This document shows positions 59,973 through 64,000 of a DNA stretch of 64,000 nucleotides, one piece after another. The stretch is taken from positions 1,977,075 through 2,041,074 of the forward strand of contig NZ_CP118753.2 of NCBI RefSeq assembly GCF_034480035.2. Direction: 5' to 3'. Made by a program: the position numbers and the translations under genes. Position 1 is the first letter of the stretch, and each line of letters begins with the position of its first letter. The notes below the pieces were generated by a model that was given only the letters and a program-made list of their open reading frames with translations, searched no databases and had not been told where the DNA came from. Source of the stretch: Methanosphaera sp. ISO3-F5 (GTDB taxonomy: Archaea > Methanobacteriota > Methanobacteria > Methanobacteriales > Methanobacteriaceae).

Positions 59973-61625
59973 TTATAATTGGATTACATTATCATATTCG
60001 CACTGAATTTCATCAGTTAGTATTATGGTTGTCTTGTTTTGCATAAGTTTTCTTAAACTTTGAAGAACTTTTTGTTTAGTTATCCTATCCATATTTGTAA
60101 CAGCATTATCTATTATCAGTATCTTTGATTCTTTAACATATGCTCTTGTCAGGAGTATTAGTTCACGTTCACCCTGACTGAGGTTATTGTTTTCATCGGA
60201 TATTATTGTATCATACTGTTCTGGTAGTTTCATTATGAATTCATGGCTTCCTACTTCTTTTGCTGCTTTAACTATGTCTTCGTGACTTATATTATCTGTT
60301 GAATAGGCTATGTTTTCTTCGACACTTGCCTTATATAGTTGATTATGTTCGGACAGGATTGTGCATGAATCCATGATATTCTTTTGAGGTATAGTGTTTA
60401 TATTTTTACCATCTATTAGTATTTCACCTGAATCTATTTCATATAGCTTAGTTAATAGGTTTATGATGGTTGATTTTCCATTTGATAACTTGCCTTTAAT
60501 TAATATTTTACTTTTGTCGTCTATTTTAAAGTTCAAATTATCCAATACTTTTTTGTTATCGTAACTGAATGATACATTTTTAAATTCTATTTCTCCCTTG
60601 GTTATGTTCTCTTTGTTTTCTAATGTTTCTTCCTGTTCTGGTATGTGCAGTAATTCATAGATTTTTAGGAAGCTAGTATATGCTACTTGTACTTCTCGTA
60701 TAGTTTTTCCGAAGTATTTAAGTTGATTTATAATAATCTGTCCGTATAATATTAATTCCAGCACGATTTCAAGTTGTATTGTTTTATCAAATAACATGCT
60801 TATTGCAATTACATATATTAGAATGTATACCAGGTTAGACATGAATAATGTTATTGGTTCTAATATAATCATTTTTTTGGTTGTGTTATTATATGCTTTT
60901 TTATCTAGCTTGTTTATCTGGTCGAATTTTTCTTCACAATAGCCTTTATTATCATTTGTGTTCACAACCGTTTTGTTCAGGTAAGTATCTCCTATTATGG
61001 ATATTTGTTTACTCATATACTCTCGTGATTCCTTCACGTAATCTATAGCATACTTGTTGATTAGGGCTATTAATATAAGTGTCACGGCCATTATTAACAG
61101 GTACCATTTGGTTAATTCCCAGTCGATGATTAGCATCATCACTACAGCCATTATTAGTAACAATATTTTAGAGAGTATTGTTGATAGTTTAACACCTATA
61201 AAGCCTCGTATGATCATTGCATCATGATTGATTCTTGTCATTACTTCTCCGGATGGGGTGTCATTTAAGTACTTGTAATTTATTTTCTGAACTTTCTTTT
61301 CAATTCTTTGACGTAATTCTAATGTGATCTTATCACTTACTGGATATGTCATGTATGTTATGACTGTTTTAAGAATATATGTTATCAGGATAAGTACGGT
61401 TATCTCAATTATGAGATTTGTGAATTTTGGTGTGAAAAATATTGTACTTCCAGGAGTATATTCTCCAAACATGTTTATTATTCTTCCTAGTATTCGAGGT
61501 AAATTAATGGCACATACGGATTGAACTAGTAGTAATGAGATAATTATTATAAATCGTAAGCTATGTGGCTTTAAGAGTTCCTTTAGAAAATCTATAAAAT
61601 CCTCATAATCGGCAAGTTTCTTCAT
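59973..61625 (-). CDS. ABC exporter half-transporter, pair 2 subunit B (atypical ATPase site)
   Basis: 550 aa and same length as its paralogue at 56224-57876, with an ungapped-looking match. Walker A is GKLSNGKST, the signature LSQGE, and Walker B IIDNAVT again has Asn in place of the catalytic Glu. LTDEIQCEYD again has Asp at the H-loop. The stretch from HEDIVKAAKEV through the signature to SKILIIDN is nearly identical between the two copies, though other parts differ more. It starts inside the ATGA overlap with subunit A. Confidence 0.88.
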   Translation of the reverse strand: MKKLADYEDFIDFLKELLKPHSLRFIIIISLLLVQSVCAINLPRILGRIINMFGEYTPGSTIFFTPKFTNLIIEITVLILITYILKTVITYMTYPVSDKITLELRQRIEKKVQKINYKYLNDTPSGEVMTRINHDAMIIRGFIGVKLSTILSKILLLIMAVVMMLIIDWELTKWYLLIMAVTLILIALINKYAIDYVKESREYMSKQISIIGDTYLNKTVVNTNDNKGYCEEKFDQINKLDKKAYNNTTKKMIILEPITLFMSNLVYILIYVIAISMLFDKTIQLEIVLELILYGQIIINQLKYFGKTIREVQVAYTSFLKIYELLHIPEQEETLENKENITKGEIEFKNVSFSYDNKKVLDNLNFKIDDKSKILIKGKLSNGKSTIINLLTKLYEIDSGEILIDGKNINTIPQKNIMDSCTILSEHNQLYKASVEENIAYSTDNISHEDIVKAAKEVGSHEFIMKLPEQYDTIISDENNNLSQGERELILLTRAYVKESKILIIDNAVTNMDRITKQKVLQSLRKLMQNKTTIILTDEIQCEYDNVIQL

Positions 61626-63340
61626 AATAACATCCCCTTATCATTGTTAACCAGGTTTTTATAATATTCTGAATTTTCTATTAATTCTGAATGTGTGCCT
61701 ATAGTGCTGATTTTTCCATCATCTAACAGGATTATCTTATCCATGTTTTCGAGTATTTCAATGTTGTCTGTTACAAGAATTATTGTTTTATTCTTTAAAT
61801 GTTCTTTAATCTTTTCGAATATTTTGTACTGGGAGTTTTCATCATAGGTTGTGAATACATTATCGAATAGGTATATGTCAGCTTTTTTCACTAGGCAACG
61901 CATTATGTTCAGCCTATTTTTTATGCTTGTGGATAAATTTGCACCTTTTTCGTTGACTTGGTACTGTAAAAAGTCATCTATGTCATCAACATATTTGTCT
62001 AAACCGGATAATTCTGCTGATAATCGGATTTCATCTAAGTCTATTGAATCATCGTTAAGGGTAATGTTTGTTTTTACTGTATCATTAAACAGGAAATTTT
62101 TTTGTGTTGCAACTGATATTTTACTATTTAAGTCTTTCCTCTTTATTTGATTAATTGTATTACCGTCTATTTTTATTTCACCACTGGTACAAGGGTATAA
62201 TCCATGTATGAGTGATAATAGTGTTGATTTTCCACTTGCAATTTTACCTACAATTGCTATTGTTGATTCTTTTTCAACATTAAATGTCATATCACTGATA
62301 ACATTATCTGTTGCATATTTGAAGTTCACATCATTAAATTCAATTATGTTCGGATTATTATTGTTTTTATATTCATAATCTTTTTCTATAACTGTGTATT
62401 CAATATCTAGTACTTGTTCAATTCTTTTTGCTGTTCCATTTGCCACTGATAGTGAACTGAATATTGCTGGTAATAGGTTTATGCTTGTTAAAGTAAACAG
62501 TATGAACTGGAAGAAGATTACTAATTCTGTTATGTCCATATTTGCAACTATTAATTCCTGGCTAGTGAAGAGTACCATCAGTACTATGAACAAATTAAAT
62601 ATTATTAAAAATAACGGATAGAAATAACTTGTTATTTTAGAATAATGCATACTTTCAGTATATGATGCTTCTATAGCATCTTGGAATTGTTCCTGTTCAT
62701 ATTGTTGTTTGTTATTCAGTAGTATGTTATCGATTAACAGTGCTCCCTGCTTGAATAAGTAATTGATTCTGGCAAATGTTCTTTTTACCCAGAAATACTT
62801 ATCACATGCATACCTTAGGATGAAATAGACAAAGATTATGATCATTGCAATTAATATCAGGTATATAATTCCTAGGGAGGAACTCAGATAACTAATATCC
62901 AGGTACAATACTAAAAACACAAATGGGATGATGGATACATAAGTAAGAACATTAAAAATAAAATTTCTTATATTGTACACTTCCCTGGTTGCATGACTAA
63001 TTAAACTAGTGCTTCTGAACTTATGAATTTCTTCTAGGGGTGCATTTGCGTATATATGAAACATTCTTTTTTTAATATTATATGCACTGGATGAGGAGAT
63101 GTTCATCGACATTGCATAAACTGCCAGCATGGCCAGTATAGTTACTAGGGTCGCAATTATAAGAATTATTTCATAATGGCCCAAGAATTCCAGATCTTTT
63201 CCTTTTAGGGATAAATTCAGCAGTTTTCCCACAATATATATTCCGTAGAATTGGGAAAATGTTGCAATAAACTGGAAAATGATGAGTGGAACAATTTTCT
63301 TCCACTGTGTTTTAATAAAATATCTTAATAAGACCTTCAT
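61622..63340 (-). CDS. ABC exporter half-transporter, pair 2 subunit A (atypical ATPase site)
   Basis: 572 aa from ATG 63340, equal in length to its paralogue at 57873-59591. A GTG at 63349 would add three residues and is less likely. Walker A GKIASGKS; degenerate signature LSTSI; LFDNVFT with Asn for Glu; VTDN with Asp for the H-loop His. First gene of the second two-gene operon. Confidence 0.86.
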   Translation of the reverse strand: MKVLLRYFIKTQWKKIVPLIIFQFIATFSQFYGIYIVGKLLNLSLKGKDLEFLGHYEIILIIATLVTILAMLAVYAMSMNISSSSAYNIKKRMFHIYANAPLEEIHKFRSTSLISHATREVYNIRNFIFNVLTYVSIIPFVFLVLYLDISYLSSSLGIIYLILIAMIIIFVYFILRYACDKYFWVKRTFARINYLFKQGALLIDNILLNNKQQYEQEQFQDAIEASYTESMHYSKITSYFYPLFLIIFNLFIVLMVLFTSQELIVANMDITELVIFFQFILFTLTSINLLPAIFSSLSVANGTAKRIEQVLDIEYTVIEKDYEYKNNNNPNIIEFNDVNFKYATDNVISDMTFNVEKESTIAIVGKIASGKSTLLSLIHGLYPCTSGEIKIDGNTINQIKRKDLNSKISVATQKNFLFNDTVKTNITLNDDSIDLDEIRLSAELSGLDKYVDDIDDFLQYQVNEKGANLSTSIKNRLNIMRCLVKKADIYLFDNVFTTYDENSQYKIFEKIKEHLKNKTIILVTDNIEILENMDKIILLDDGKISTIGTHSELIENSEYYKNLVNNDKGMLL

Positions 63341-63743
63341 TTTAACCACATTTATTTATAATTATTATCAAGATTTCACATCCAAAAATAGATATTGGAT
63401 AATTACATTAACCTAAAAAATAATAGTTTAATACAAAAAATGAAACCTAATAGTATATTGTATCTTTGTTTTACATTCAATAAAAGTATAAGGTTCAAGA
63501 ATTATTTACTTTCAATAAGCATTTATAAATCTTATTCGTTATCTTCATGTTTTTCTATATTTACACAATATTATGCTACTATTAATGAAGTGGTTTAATG
63601 TACCTTATTGGATGAAACTAACCGCTTTATTGCTTCATATAATTAAATGATTAATGTGTTATAAGTAAAATACAATTATCAAATTAAAAAATAAGGGTGT
63701 TTGAAGTAATTATTATATTAACTTCAAAAAATTGATTTTTTTT
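63341..63743. other. intergenic stretch
   Basis: About 400 A+T-rich bases that include the promoter of ABC pair 2 near the left end. A 67-codon plus-strand frame here has a TTG start, no ribosome site and no recognisable features, so I do not call it a gene. Confidence 0.5.
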
Positions 63744-64000
63744 CAATGCTATCAAGTTAAGGATTTCTTCTTTTTAATATCTTATTTTTCTATTTAATCA
63801 CCATTTTTAACTTTATTTTTACTTAATTCTTCATATTATATTATTATACTTTATACTACTAATTGTTTTTTATTTATATCTATTTTTAAGTATTAATTAT
63901 AGTTAATTTTATATATTACTTATTATATAGTTTTATTTAAGTAATTAGATATGTTAATAGTTTTTATTTGATGTATTGTCAAGTTTTTGTTATTTATATT
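63744..64000 (+). mobile_element. left end of a second, diverged insertion sequence (cut by window edge)
   Basis: CAATGCTATCAAGTTAA at 63744-63760 matches the terminal repeat of the IS at 42019 with one mismatch. The following A+T-rich leader aligns with that element (shared ACTTAATTCT, ATTATAGTTA and TTTTATATATTA blocks in the same order). The IR here corresponds in spacing to the internal repeat at 42061-42078 of the first copy, so the leaders differ in structure. The transposase would start just beyond the window. Confidence 0.7.

Noticed and set aside
59881..59999. Short plus-strand frame after GGTGGTGGTG (start GTG near 59893)
   Set aside because: Only about 36 codons and largely antisense to the end of the 59973 gene; the G-rich run is better explained as the C-rich 3' element of that gene.
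63395..63598. 67-codon plus-strand frame after the second ABC operon
   Set aside because: TTG start without a ribosome site, no recognisable domain, and the composition matches the surrounding A+T-rich non-coding DNA.

Overview
The window is about 70 percent A+T and carries a gene set found only in a methanogenic archaeon of the order Methanobacteriales. Evidence includes methenyl-H4MPT cyclohydrolase, archaeal riboflavin synthase, a methanogenesis marker protein, the archaeal exosome superoperon, proteasome and PAN, LonB, and a cluster of MraY-like and Mur-ligase-like genes of the kind that builds pseudomurein. The extreme A+T content, intestinal-methanogen style genes and tandem ABC exporters point to Methanosphaera (M. 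stadtmanae or a close relative). This is an inference from gene content and composition, not a database match.

Layout. 1-4860: the 3' end of alaS, a CPBP-type membrane protease homologue, methanogenesis marker 16, a HAD phosphatase and a small membrane protein. 4843-17370, minus strand: the exosome/RNase P/proteasome superoperon in the order L15e, COG1325, Rpp30, Pop5, [purB and two tiny membrane ORFs inserted], PsmA, SBDS, Rrp4, Rrp41, Rrp42, L37Ae, RpoP, Brix, Pcc1, prefoldin beta, DUF3194, then a HisA-like protein and a PfkB kinase. 17669-25510: TFS, an unknown protein, ribC, mch, thyA, a corrinoid-type methionine synthase, a polytopic membrane protein, tRNA-Ala(GGC), a DUF354 protein and hypBA. 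25726-35716: prs, a DEAD-box helicase, an amino-acid-type binding protein, LonB, cobyric acid synthase, a VWA protein, TrkA and two tRNA-Gly genes. 35940-38879: nikR, a methyltransferase, a hydrogenase maturation protease and an ATP-grasp enzyme. 39453-48805: the MraY-like gene, three Mur ligases and two exported proteins, interrupted by a complete 1707-bp insertion sequence. 48855-56070: DUF356, aMBF1, PAN, a C/D box guide RNA, cbiJ, an AbrB-like protein, a P-type ATPase, UPF0146 and a RimI-like acetyltransferase. 56224-63340: two tandem copies of a two-gene ABC exporter operon. 63744 to the edge: the start of a second, diverged insertion sequence.

Functional links. Nickel supply and hydrogenase assembly are represented by NikR, HypA, HypB and a HycI-type protease. 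RNA processing (exosome, RNase P, Brix, Pcc1) is physically coupled to protein turnover (20S alpha, PAN, LonB). C1 metabolism and corrinoid use are represented by Mch, the methionine synthase, CbiP and CbiJ. The Mur-type cluster supplies peptide ligation and lipid-linked steps of the cell wall.

Most notable observations: an unlisted C/D box sRNA after pan, with two exactly 12-nt guides, one able to pair with the 23S A-loop; several genes whose only plausible start is ATT or ATA, two of them behind strong Shine-Dalgarno sites; four ABC ATPase domains that all lack the catalytic Glu and the H-loop His; a probable frameshift or unusual start in the hydrogenase protease gene; and a GC-rich perfect palindrome in the helicase leader.
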